DNA of 64,000 bases from Grammothele lineata (taxonomy: Eukaryota > Basidiomycota > Agaricomycetes > Polyporales > Polyporaceae), in the NCBI GenBank assembly GCA_002150815.3, contig NDFF03000116.1:62001-126000 (forward strand), in the 5' to 3' direction. Under the pieces are notes generated by a model that was given only the letters and a program-made list of their open reading frames with translations, had not been told where the DNA came from and did no database searches. Positions 11,036 through 22,101 of this stretch are shown piece by piece. Positions within the stretch are counted from its first letter, which is position 1, and each line of letters opens with the position of its first letter. Both the position numbers and the translations under genes were made by a program.

Positions 11036-14000
11036 ATGCCCGCCAGTCTCCCCGCCCGCAACACCCCTCTGCACGCGGACGCCCTTTCCACCTCCGTCTC
11101 TCCGCCCGCCGAGGCTTCAAGCTCCTATCCTCCTCCACACCCGCCTGTCCGCCAAGATCACATCGTCGCGAACGTTACTCCTCGTCAGTCGTCCATCGCT
11201 CGTAGCACCTCTTCAAGCTCTCCTGCGTCTTCCTCTTCGTTAGCCCATGCTCTCCGCTCTCCTTCGCCGCCCTCTCACTCCCCCGGCTCCTCCCTCCGTA
11301 CTTCTTCTCAGGTCGCCGGGCCTAGTGCCCCGAGGCCTACTAGTCCGCCGCCTCCGCCACAATCCGAGCAGGAGCAGGAGCAGGAGCAGGATGCTGCCAA
11401 GAAGGCGCGAGTTCAGCTCTCCGACAATCAGCCACTGACCTCCCATGGAAAACCCCGCGAACGCGTATATCTTGCCTGTGCTCAATGGTAAGTAATCAAT
11501 CTGTGAGTCATGGAGACTCCTTGTCCTCCGCGTCTTCTGCTCGAATGTATGCACCAGTCTGAGTACAATTGCACGATGACGTACCGAGTGTCTGGCATCA
11601 CTGTATGTGGCCCGTGATATCTCACAGCCACGACAATTTATAGAAATTTCGTCGCTTTTCTTCAATACATTCCACTTGCTCCCATCTCGACAATAGATCT
11701 TGAGACATGTTATATACATTGATTTTCCACGCTCGCTGACGTACTCTCTCCAGTCGCACTCGAAAGGTCCGCTGCGATGGTGGCAAACCCGAATGTTTCA
11801 ATTGCCAGAAGCGTGCAGACCCCCTTGCCGGACCATGCTCCTACGATGCCGCTCCGCGACGCCGTGGCAAGGATCGAAATCCCGGCTCGCGCAAGTTCGC
11901 CCCGTACGAAGTCAAGAAGACGCGCACGACGCGATCTAGAGTCGAAGAGGAGGAAAAGCGCAAGAAGGCAGAGGCACGCGAGGCCGCCAAGAGGCAGCAA
12001 CAGCAGTTGAACACGTTCAGCGGCCACTCATCTGTCTCTCCCGACTTTCCTCCAGATCCGGCCTATCCTTCGATCATCTCCTCGCAGATCCAACACCCCC
12101 TCAACCAAGCCACCCTTTTTGACTACGACCACGCGATCCCCAGCACCCTCAGCCTTCAGCCCCTCCCGCCCCCTACTGTCGAGATTCGATACGCACCACC
12201 GGAGGCCGTGGCTCTCAGTTACCGAATAGAAGCAGTTGATGATTCTGAATCATCTTCATCATCCGCTCGCATATCCTCTCCTCCAAGCGTCCAGTTTACG
12301 CGCGAAACCTGGTGGGATGCGCTCCTGAGTCTCTACGCCATCACAGACGAACATAACGCTGCGCTCGTACCGGGTTTACCTCTGGGTGCAGCACTTCCCG
12401 TCACGCTCCGCGAAACTGCTGTGCAGCAGGTCGCAAGCGATCTGCGATTCCTGTTCCACTGCTCTTTACACTGGTTCAGCTTCCTCAACATCCCTCGCTT
12501 CTTCGGCTCGCTCTTCGACCCGTATCGACGGCAAACGGTCCAGCCCAGCCTGATCCTCAGCTGCCTCGCGCTCTCGATGTTCTTCCAAAGCTCCGAGCTC
12601 GAGAGGGGTTCCAAAGGACGGCAACGCGCAATGCAGCTGCTCGACCAAGCGCACGCGACCTTCGACGCAAGCCTCAGCTCAGGCTGGGTCGACGTCGGCC
12701 TCGTCCAGTCCGCATGGGTACGACCGCTCGGCAAGCCCCCGCCCCTCCTCCTCCCCCTCTCTCCTCCGTGTGCGCCCGTCGACTGACCCACTCGCCCGCC
12801 CGCACAGCTCCTCGCGATGTTCGAGATCCAGGCGCACCCGCGCGCCGGCACCGCGCGCACGCGCTCCGCCTTCCGCATGCTCGACTCGCTGATCCGCAGC
12901 CTGGGCCTGACGACGCTCGATGCGCACGACGCGCGCACCTCGATCTTCCTCCCGGGCGCGGTCCCCGTCGTCCGTGGGGTTTCGGCCAACGCCGTATCGC
13001 CGCTGGGGTTCGGAATGGAGAACCTGCCCCCGTTACCGGATCCCACGGATCCTGGCTCCAGGTATGGCTTCGTCCCGCCCACTTTGGTCGAGTTTGCCAC
13101 CGGGACGCAAAACAGGGCCTATGAATACTCGAATCCCTACGAGCCCGCCCCAGGCGTTACCCACCATGCGGTTCCACCAGTAGACGGGCCATGGCGATGT
13201 GGATGTTCAGCCTATTCGCTAGGGCATACGTGGCCTCGGGCGAATGAGCTTGCACCCGCGTGGTCGAATATGCCAATGTGGCCCGCAGAGGCAGACGAAG
13301 GCGAGATGCAGAAGGAGGAGTGCCGACGGGTGGTATGGGCGACGGTAATGTTGACAGTATCGCACAACACCAAGACCGCGGCCGGGACCGACCGCGAACC
13401 GCAGCATCTCTGGATCAAAGACCCCGCGAACGTGAGTGTGCCGTCAGTCTGGGTCTGGGCCTGGGGGGGACGACGGAGGGCCGGGGGGAGCGGCGGGGAA
13501 GCACAGTGTGGCAGACGATTGACTCGCGGCGCGCCTTTATAGTACGCCCTTCTGTTCCCAGGAGAGACCTTCGCGCCGCCGCCGGGGATGGCGCACATCC
13601 CGTCTTCCAAGGACTCCGTCTGGGCCCTCTACATGCGCACGCTCCTCATGTGGCACTCGTGCCTCCGTTCCCGCTCCGACCCCAGCCTGTCCGACGCGGA
13701 CCGCGCGCAATATGCGATGACGACCTGGCTCGAGCTCGATAACGTCGAGGCGGCGATGGACCGCCACACGTGCGACATCCAGTCCGGGTTCATGATGCAG
13801 ATGCGCGAGGTGCTCTTCAAGTGCGTGCCCACCTCGAGCGTTTTATAGAACAGGGAGAGCGGGAGATGCTGACTAGACGCCCGAAAAGCACCCGAATGGC
13901 CGCTTCGAACGACTTCAGGCGGTACATCCCCGAAGCGATGACGTGAGTCTGCGCGCCTTTTTCCTGGTTCTAGCTTTGCGCTCACCACCGCACGCAGGGC

Positions 14001-14675
14001 TTCGGGCCTGCGTTTCTACCATGAGAAAGCCGAGAAGTGGAGTGCGTACCGCGCTATGGCTTGAACATAGACCGGAACTGACTGGGCGCGGCGTAGTGGG
14101 TTTCATGTTACAGCTAGCGAATACGGTCCGCCAGTCGATACTCCTCGCTTCACAGGGAGTGCCCAATCACGGCTCCCGACGCTGCTTCATGATGTACTGG
14201 TATATGTCCCAAATCATGAGGTATGTCGCGATTCCGACATGAGCTTCCCACATACACTGAGCGGAGTATTGGCACGTGTTATAGAGCGCTCTCGCTCTGG
14301 TACGCAGATCCTTCGCTGACCATCGCGCTCGACGTCGCCAAGGCATTTGCCCCATGCGTCGAGCTCATGATGATGATATGGCCTTCTCCAAGTTCGTCCT
14401 CCCTCCTCTGCTACCTCTACTCCTCTCCTAACCCCCACCTCTCTCCGCCAGGCCAGCGACGCGAATACGAAGGCCTCCGTAACTGGCTGGTCCGCTCGTG
14501 CCAGATAGCCGGACTCGAGCCGCCCGCACGCGCGATTCCGATCCCGATGCCACAGCATGCCCCCACACGGACGCCTACGCCGGCGACGATACCGTCCCTA
14601 GACCCGCTCGTGTTCGCGGGCCCGAGAAGGACCCACAGCGTTCCGCCAGGTGGCATCGACCAGCTATTAGCTTGA
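11036..14675 (+). CDS. Zn2Cys6 fungal transcription factor
   Basis: Starts MPASLPARNTPL with a low-complexity Ser/Pro-rich leader. The zinc cluster is split by a 268-bp intron: ACAQ before 11488 joins to CRTRKVRCDGGKPEC, FNC and GPC after 11755, completing six cysteines. A basic tail (RRRGKDRNPG) follows. The middle region (WWDALLSLY, HWFSFLNIPRFFGSLF, QSAWLLAMFEIQ) matches the fungal-specific transcription factor domain, and later exons continue it to LWYADPSLTIALD. It ends HSVPPGGIDQLLA before TGA. The gap between the fifth and sixth cysteines is 10 residues, longer than the usual 6-8. Expected to act in the nucleus as a DNA-binding regulator. Targets cannot be inferred. Exon edges after 13,850 are uncertain. 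Confidence 0.9.
11366..11391 (+). repeat. Glu-Gln-coding hexanucleotide repeat
   Basis: A run of GAGCAG units in the N-terminal part of the Zn2Cys6 gene encodes alternating Gln and Glu. Such runs vary in length between strains. Confidence 0.8.
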
Positions 14676-15507
14676 TCGTTGATGGGGCCTTGGCTTCTAC
14701 CTTGGTTCGCGGCTCGCCGCCTCCTCGCATAGACGTGCGCCATATGCTCTGTCGGTTTTAGTGCTCAGATCGTGTTGTTGTACTCTAGACTACTATACAA
14801 ACGCGGCGTCGCTGAGGAGCACAGCGTAGACAAGCCGCTAATAGACGCCTTTGTATTCCGAAGACAGACAGCAAGGAAGCTCAGACATCTCCGCGCTCGG
14901 GCTCAGACACGACCCCATCCGCGCAATGCCAAAAATACCATGCAAAGTAACGCTCAGATTCAGCGTGGGGACGTCGGACAACGTATAAACACCGCTCCTA
15001 CGTACGAGCCCCTGCAGGCTCTCGAAGCTTCGCAGCAGGGAGACGCTCCCGGGCAGAAAATACTGCAGCGCGTTGTTCGTTTCCGCTCCGTCCTTGTCCT
15101 AAGGTGTTCCCTTCACGTCACCGGACACGAGAATCCTCAGTCCGAGAGGCGGGTCCCAGTGCGCCCGTTCCGGAAACCGGCGTGTTCGCAGCGTCAAAGA
15201 AGCCATCGCGATGGCTGTCACCGCGGCCGGGCGCAGCGAAACGTGGCCGCGCGTCCGCTCAGCGTCCCCGCCCCGCAGTGCCCACACCCAGTCCACACCC
15301 CCGGGTCCGCCGTCGGGCGGCTCGTCGGAGGCGCGGTCTGGTGGGCGGCCGGCGGCGGGACGACGGCATCCGATCGAGGCGGGGTATGTCACGCGCCCTC
15401 CGCGCAGCGCCGTGCGCTCGTTTTGACGTCGGGCGGCCCTTGCCTTGGGACTGTGGACTTCTGGCGTGGCGATAGACAGCCGCGGCGGGGGGTGCCCGGC
15501 CCGAAGA

Positions 15508-15524
15508 CGAAACGAAACGAAACG
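15508..15524 (+). repeat. GAAAC short tandem repeat
   Basis: Three consecutive units close to GAAAC within the GC-rich region upstream of TUP1. No function is evident. Confidence 0.6.
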
Positions 15525-17383
15525 GTTGTGGGTGCACGCGCATCCGCCGATGCGTCCATGACGTCGACCGGGAGAGCGCGAAACCCGCGCGCGGTGCGTC
15601 ACAGTGTGGTCGGGGGCGGGGAACATCCTCGGAGAGAATTGTTGAGGTCCATTGCGCGATCATAGCCCGGGGGCCACCGTGCGCGGGTCTCTTCCGCTTC
15701 CACCGATGCTCGCCGCTGGATGCATATAGTTACTAGGCAGCTACCGCACTGCGCGGGGAAGCCCGCGGACTGGTGTCTCTGCTGTCCCCGATAGGCAGGC
15801 GTAGCGGGGTCGTCATGTCCGCATCGTGGGACCCGCGACGGCGTCCTCGCTGGTCCAGTGGGCCCCCATGCTTCAATGCTTCAACGCCCGTGTCTTTTAG
15901 AGGTGGCTCGAGTCCTGTTCCCCGCATCCGATGACCGTCAGCCCTGGCAACCGCCGCCCAGGAGCAGTCGGCACCGGGCGTGGGACGTTCGAACCATCTC
16001 GCAGAGGCTCTAGACCAGAGGGTCCGGGTGTGGGTCCGGGGAGGGGGGTCAGCCGCACTTCTGCAATGCATAGCTTCTCGGGGAGGCTGACAAAGGCGAA
16101 CTCTGCTTGCTCGCGCCGGGCGGTTGGCAATGGGAAGAACTTGCAGGGCCTGGCCGTGGACGGGCTCCGAAACGGGATTAGGCGGGCGCGGCGGTGCGCG
16201 CGGTATGCTGTGCCGCAGACGGAAAGCGTGCGGACGTACGTATACGTATGCGAACACGAGTGCGAGCCTGCGAAAGTGAAGTGAGGAGGCGGCCGGCCAC
16301 AGAGCGCGTCCCGTCCAAGGTTATGATGATATCTGGATTGATCTCCACGTTATTCGAACCGCGAAGGCAGGGGGTCCTATACGGCGAAAGTTCATCGAGC
16401 GGAGGCGAAAAGGGGGGCCGGATGGAGCTGGGTCGCTCATGTGAGCCAACGTGCGCCCGTGTGTGGCAGATAGAGCCGACTTCGCGCGTTCGGCCGTGGT
16501 GGTGTGCACCCGCGGACGTTTTAGAGAGATGGGCTGATCGCCGGGGGTGGGGCTGGATGTCTTGGGAGCCAGGGCCGGTATTCGTTTACGCTGGGGTCGC
16601 GTGCACAAGGGAGGTGGCGAGTGTCGTGCGCACGGGACGGAAAGTTCAAGGGGGGTGGTGGTGCCGGGAGCAGAGGATGGGCGTAAGGACGGAAGGGGAA
16701 ATGCCGTGTGCGATGAGCAATGGAGTCACGGGAGAGACAGATGCTGCGGATGGGAGACGGTATTCAGAAAGCTAATACACGGCCGACGGGATGGGGGCGT
16801 GGCGTGTCAAAAGCTGGGTCCTTGACAGAATACAAAGTAGAATCGGACTGTGCAGTGCAGGGAAGGCGGGGAAAGGGTGAATGAAATGGGCGATGCGGAA
16901 AGAGTTGGATGCTTGCGGGATAGTCGGAGGGGCTACCTATGTGGGCAGGCGCGGACGATGGAAGGGCTTGGAAGGGGGTCGCGACAAGGACGTGATGAGA
17001 TCTTTGTTTCGCCGTTCTTCGTCTCTGCGGGTGGGTGGCATTTATCAGGAAGAGGCTCGAGACTGAGATCTGGGATCTGGCTATCTGGCCGCGGGGTGGC
17101 GCTTATCCATCGAGGGCGGCGCCGGTGAGTGCCGACTCGCGACGGGCCAACGGCGGACGAAGCGCGAGAGGCGCTCCGACGGGACTAACCGGGTGGGGAC
17201 TGGTGGGGACCGGACCGGAAAGGAGCGCGGGGGGCCCGCCCGAGGGGGCGACAGCTGAAGCAGGCAAAGAGAACTTTCGCGGAGTTGGAGAAGGCAGCGC
17301 GCGTGGGGGGCGCACAGGAATATGGCACGCGAGGCGCTCGAACCGTGGGCATCCCGGACGCTCTCAGCGGGCGAGGCGGGTGC

Positions 17384-17406
17384 GCGAGCGAGCGAGCGAA
17401 CGAGCG
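17384..17406 (+). repeat. GCGA/GAGC microsatellite
   Basis: A tetranucleotide run of about six imperfect units in the gene-free region upstream of TUP1. Confidence 0.7.
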
Positions 17407-18037
17407 GGGGAGAAGGGGGGACGAAAGAGACGCGTGGGCCGAGACGGGACAGCGCCAGGAATAGCGTGCCCGGGAGAAAAAGAAGCAAATCAGCCCTCCA
17501 ACAGCCTCCCTCCTTGGCCTGGGAGCCATCCGATCCCGGCGGGTTCAAGGCGGCGTCTGGCGGCGGCTGTTGCGCTTCGCGCCCCCTGCGGGCGAGCGAA
17601 GACCACGAGGTGGCGGCCGGCCAGGCGTCGCAAGCACGTCTGTGCATGCATGCCTGCGGCCGCGACGAAGAGAGGAATGGGACGGAGCGACCTGGACTGC
17701 GACGGGCTGGCGGGGAGATGGATCGGGGTGGGGGCGTCTGGCGGGGTCAGGGCAGGCTCGCGGCTCGCGGAGTGGGGGGTCGAGCGGGGCGACGTCTGGC
17801 GACGTCAGAGGACGGTGATAAGATCTGGATCTGCCCCTCATTATGGCGCACACCCTAAATGGCGAAGCCGGCGGGTCCGTGGCTCGGGGGTGGGAACGCA
17901 TCTGAGATCTCTGCGAAGGCCCCGCCCACGTGGGGGGAGATCAGAGAGGGCAAGGGACGTCTTAAGGCGACGTCCGCGCTTGCAACGTCCGCGCTTCCCT
18001 CCGCCCTCCTCTCCCTCTCCCATCACCGCCCCCCTCC

Positions 18038-21000
18038 ATGTCCTCCGCAATATACAACGTGCGTCCCCCCGCCCGTCCGCCCTGTGTCCCCCATCCCCCG
18101 CTCACTTACCCATTCCCCCAGCACAAACACCTACAACCAACAGGCGCCGGCCCCCAGGGCCCCAACGCCTTTGCTACTCTCAACCAGTGCTTCACCCAGA
18201 TCCGTGAGGAGTTCAACGGCCTCCAGGAGCAATGTGAACTTCTTCGTAACCAGCGCGACGAGTATGAGGGGAAAAGTGCGTCTTTTACTGCTCTCTTCAT
18301 TCTCCAATTCCTCACCAATCGCGTCCCGATGGTTATTTCAACATCCAGTCACCAGCCAGGTCAATGAGCTCAACATCATTCGCCAGTCTCTCTACGACCT
18401 CGAGACCCAGCATAGCAAAATCCGCCAGCAGTACGATGAGGATATTCGCCTCCTCCGCCAAGAGCTCGACACTTACAAGCGTCGAGGCGCCCCAGAGCCT
18501 CTCGGTCTAGCTTCCCTTGGCCGCGACCGGGAGCTCGCACGCGAGCGTGAACGCGAAATGGCCCTTAACCGTGAGCGGGAGCTCGACCGCGACCGCGAAC
18601 GCCAAGCCCGCGAACGCGACGTCCGCGACCGCGACAGGGACGTCGTCATGTCCAACGCTCCCCCTTCCGGCCGCGATGCCCTCGGCGGCCGTGAGGCACT
18701 TGGTCTCGGAAGGCCGCCCCTCCCCGGCGGTCCCCCTCCTGGCCCAGGTGGTGAGCTCCCTGGTCCTCTTACCTTGACACCTCACGCCGGACCTGTCGGA
18801 CTCGGAGTAGGCGCCGGACCGGGCGGCGGCGGTGGCGGCTACGCAGACCCCTACTATGCACGGGAGCGCGACAGGGAGCGGGATCGTGAGAGGGACAGGG
18901 ACCGCGACCGTAACGTGATGGAGCGGGAACGAGAGAGGGACAGGGACAGAGATCGCGATGCGCGTGATGTGAAGAGGATCAAAACCGAGAGGGAGCGCAT
19001 GAAGTCTGACCGGCCAGGTATGTTCTTGGTTCGGACGCTCTCGCATTGCACATTCTCAAAGGACCCCTCCCCCCTCTCCCTTCATCCCTTCTTATTCGTT
19101 GCCACACTACGCGTTTTCCCAACTCTCCTTCACACCTTCCCACGCCTGCAACCCGCCGCTCAACGATGCCTTGTCCTTCAACTGCCCACCTACAAAATGC
19201 CTGCCCTCCGTGCCCCCCGCCGCCCTGTCAAATCGGTATGACCAGACCCGTTCTCTCCTTCGATGGGCGCACAGCCTCCACCGCACGTCCCTCCGCACCA
19301 CCACCATCAATCAATTTCCCTCGGTCCAGGCGCTCCCCTTCCTCCATCCAACGGTGCACCACCCACGCCAGGAGGCCAACCTCCGGCGCCTCAGGCGACT
19401 CCCAAACTTCCCCCCACTCCCAGCGCAGGACCTCCATACTCGAGCGGACCAGGCGGGCCAGGGCAGGGACCACCGGGCGGGCAGGGACCGGGACAAGAAG
19501 GCGCCAACGGGGTTGCGGGTAAGTGGAGAGGTCCTCCGCGTCTCCCTCTTTCTCGATTTCCTTCCCTTTCCTAACCTCCACCTCCCCTCCTTGCGCTCGT
19601 TTGCGCGTGTTCATTCGCGTTTTGCACGTCCCAGGTCCTCAACCGTATCCTCCGACTCCTGGCGCGTCTTCGAACGCCGGACAGGAGCCTTCCTCCATGG
19701 CCGTCGCCACGCTTCCGCCCTTGCCGTCTTCAGCCTCGGGGATGGCGCCTATATCCGTCGATCTCAGCGTCGATCCGGCTACGGTGCCCCCTGAACTCAA
19801 GAACGAGGGCACAGATTGGTTTGCCGTTTTCAATGCTGCGCCGCCGGTCCCGGGAGATGGTGGCCAGAAGAAGCGTTCTTTGGACGTCCAATTGTTGCAC
19901 ACTCTTATGCATGAAAGGTATGTCGTTTACCGGATTCGTCTTGGATTGGGCAGAGGTTCATATGTTTCTTAGCGTGGTATGCTGTGTACGATTCTCCGCG
20001 GATGGCAAGTACCTTGCGACGGGCTGCAACCGGACAGCCCAGATTTATGACACGAAGACGGGTAGTAAGACTTGGTATGTGATTTACTTCTCCTTTGATG
20101 TCGCTTGACTCAACCGTCGTTAGTGTGTTGATCGACGACGCGGCCAGCAAGACTGGCGATCTGTACATTCGCAGCGTCTGCTTCAGCCCCGACGGCAAAT
20201 ACCTTGCCACGGGCGCCGAGGATAAGCAGATTCGGGTACGTGTCAACCTTGTTGTCCCTTCGTCATCGTGTCCGCCGAAGACGTCATGTCCCCGCTTACG
20301 CCGTCCTTTCTAGATTTGGGATATCCAGAAGAAGCGCATCCGGACCGTTTTCGAGGGCCACCAGCAGGAAATCTACTCGCTCGACTTTTCTCGTGATGGC
20401 CGTCTCATCGTCTCTGGCTCGGGCGACCGCACGGCGCGCATCTGGGACATGGCGGACTCCACCGGGCAAGCCTGCAAAGTCTGTGAGTGACGCTACGTCA
20501 TCGATATTCCAGGCACGCCGCTCACGCACCCTTCCCACGCGCCAGTGACGATCCCAGAGCCCGACAACGTCGACGCGGGCGTGACGTCCGTGTGCATCTC
20601 GCCCGACGGACGCCTCGTCGCGGCGGGTTCGCTCGACACTGTCGTGCGCATCTGGGACGTGTTGACGGGCACGCTCGTCGAGCGCCTCAAGGGGCACCGC
20701 GACTCCGTTTACTCGGTCGCGTTCACGCCCGACGGCAAGGGCCTCGTGTCGGGCTCGCTGGACAAGACGCTCAAGTACTGGGACGTGCGCCCCATCATGC
20801 GCGCGCGCGACAACGCCCTCGCGGGCGGATCGGGCAAGGGTCCTGGGGCGCCGGGCAAGGGCGAGAACGACAAGGGGAGCCAGTGCACGATGAACTTCAC
20901 GGGCCACAAGGACTACGTGCTCAGCGTCGCGGTGTCGCACGACGGGAAGTGGGTGGTGTCGGGCTCGAAGGACCGGGGCGTGCAGTTCTGGGACGCGAAC

Positions 21001-21351
21001 TCGGCGATTGCGCAGTGCATGCTGCAAGGGCACAAGAACTCTGGTGAGCATTCGTCTAGTAGTCTTCCATCGTCTTCCCCCCTTTCCCTTTCTACTCCAC
21101 ACTTCAACCTGACTCCCTGTTTCTACCCCCTAATTCGTCGTTATGTCTCACCCGTGAGATCGGTATGCTGATGCACTTCGTATCTCACAGTGATCTCGAT
21201 CGATCTGAGTCCGGCAGGGAACATTCTGGCCACGGGCAGTGGCGACTGGTCAGCACGGATATGTACGTAATCTCCATCACGCCCACGTCGACGTGCACGT
21301 CGCTGACCGCAATCCACAGGGAGCTACCAGGCGCTTCCCGCGATCCCTTGA
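18038..21351 (+). CDS. TUP1: TUP1-type WD40 transcriptional corepressor
   Basis: The first exon MSSAIYN splices at 18059 to [13 protein letters not shown] coiled-coil Tup N-terminal domain follows ([15 protein letters not shown], then [24 protein letters not shown]). A long Arg-Glu and Arg-Asp dipeptide region and a Pro/Gly-rich linker come next. The conserved [13 protein letters not shown] motif precedes about seven WD40 repeats, for example [60 protein letters not shown] and [20 protein letters not shown]. The last exon completes [18 protein letters not shown]. In yeast Tup1 binds Cyc8/Ssn6 through its N-terminus and is recruited by DNA-binding repressors to silence genes. The same nuclear role is expected here. 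The C-terminal tail is short and regular. Confidence 0.95.
18523..19016 (+). repeat. Arg-Glu/Arg-Asp dipeptide-coding tracts
   Basis: Two blocks inside TUP1 (about 18523-18650 and 18860-19016) encode runs of alternating Arg with Glu or Asp, separated by a Gly/Pro-rich stretch. They sit between the N-terminal coiled coil and the WD40 propeller. Confidence 0.85.
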
Positions 21352-22101
21352 GAGTCGCGGCGGCCCAGGTTTCGCTCGCATGTCCGATCTCTTGTATAAC
21401 ATATATTCCATCGCTGAGATTCCACGCTGTCGCCGCTGTTGTTCCCTCTTTCCTTTACCTACCTAGCGCCTCCCACTCACGACTTCCTCGACGCTCGTTG
21501 TAACGAAGAATCCTCGTCTGTCCCTCCCTCGTCGCCCGCTTAGTCAGGTCCGCCGCGTCTCTTCCCTTCTTGCGCGCCCGCGTTCTTTCTTCCCACGTGA
21601 TCGATCTTGGATGTCCCCACCTCTCCCCGCCCTGCCCCCGTCTGCCTCCACCTACCTACCTGCCTACCTACCCAAAGTACCATCTCTGCGCATCTCTCAT
21701 TGTCATACGTTTGTGTTGTGCCCCCTCCCGCGTTGTGTGTACGTACAGTCTCCCCTCCTCCCCTCCCCGCCTCTCCTCACCTATTATTCCACTGGTGCCG
21801 TCTGAACCGATGCGATCCGAACCAAGATGTATTCCTCTCTATATTTCTTCTCTCTCCTCTCTTCTCATCGCTGTGCTGGCGGTCCAAATGCCTGTCGCAC
21901 GCCGTTTGTTCAATCGAAACAGATAGCCGGTTGAGCTGAGTGAGAGATGTGCCGAAGACCTTGCCGCAGGCAGCTACTGTGAATGTGGATTCAATCTTGC
22001 TGCTCGATGGGGTACGGCTGAGGACGTCGTGAATGATACATGGTTCAGTACAGAAAGGTGGATGGCTGGTCTAATCCTACATGCAATGCTAATGAAAGTG
22101 C
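21352..22101. other. convergent intergenic region, TUP1 / adenylation enzyme
   Basis: 750 bp, C/T-rich on the plus strand, between two stop codons. It probably holds both 3' UTRs. It includes a CCTA-type repeat at 21651-21673. No gene seen. Confidence 0.5.
21651..21673 (+). repeat. CCTA tetranucleotide repeat
   Basis: Short imperfect tandem run (CCTA with one CCTG) in the 3' region of TUP1. Confidence 0.75.

Larger units (their letters stand above)
14676..18037. other. 3.4-kb GC-rich gene-free region upstream of TUP1
   Basis: Long open frames occur on both strands, but their translations are Arg/Gly/Pro-rich and overlap each other, as expected from high GC content. They contain no recognisable domain and no consistent splice-linked pattern. 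From about 16.3 to 17.5 kb the plus strand is rich in G runs and purines, and it turns to C/T-rich just before the TUP1 start. Best read as a long TUP1 promoter and leader, with a non-coding RNA possible. Confidence 0.5.

Noticed and set aside
14772..15665. 297-codon plus-strand frame and overlapping minus-strand frames
   Set aside because: Several long frames overlap on both strands in GC-rich DNA. All are Arg/Pro/Gly-rich and none has a domain or coherent splice pattern.
17035..18207. 390-codon plus-strand frame running into TUP1
   Set aside because: It is out of frame with TUP1, low in complexity and Arg-rich, as expected by chance in GC-rich DNA.
17859..19241. 460-codon frame as the full 5' end of TUP1
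   Set aside because: The real start MSSAIYN at 18038 is in another frame, and the intron after it gives a better Tup N-terminal domain. Only the later part of the frame is TUP1 exon.
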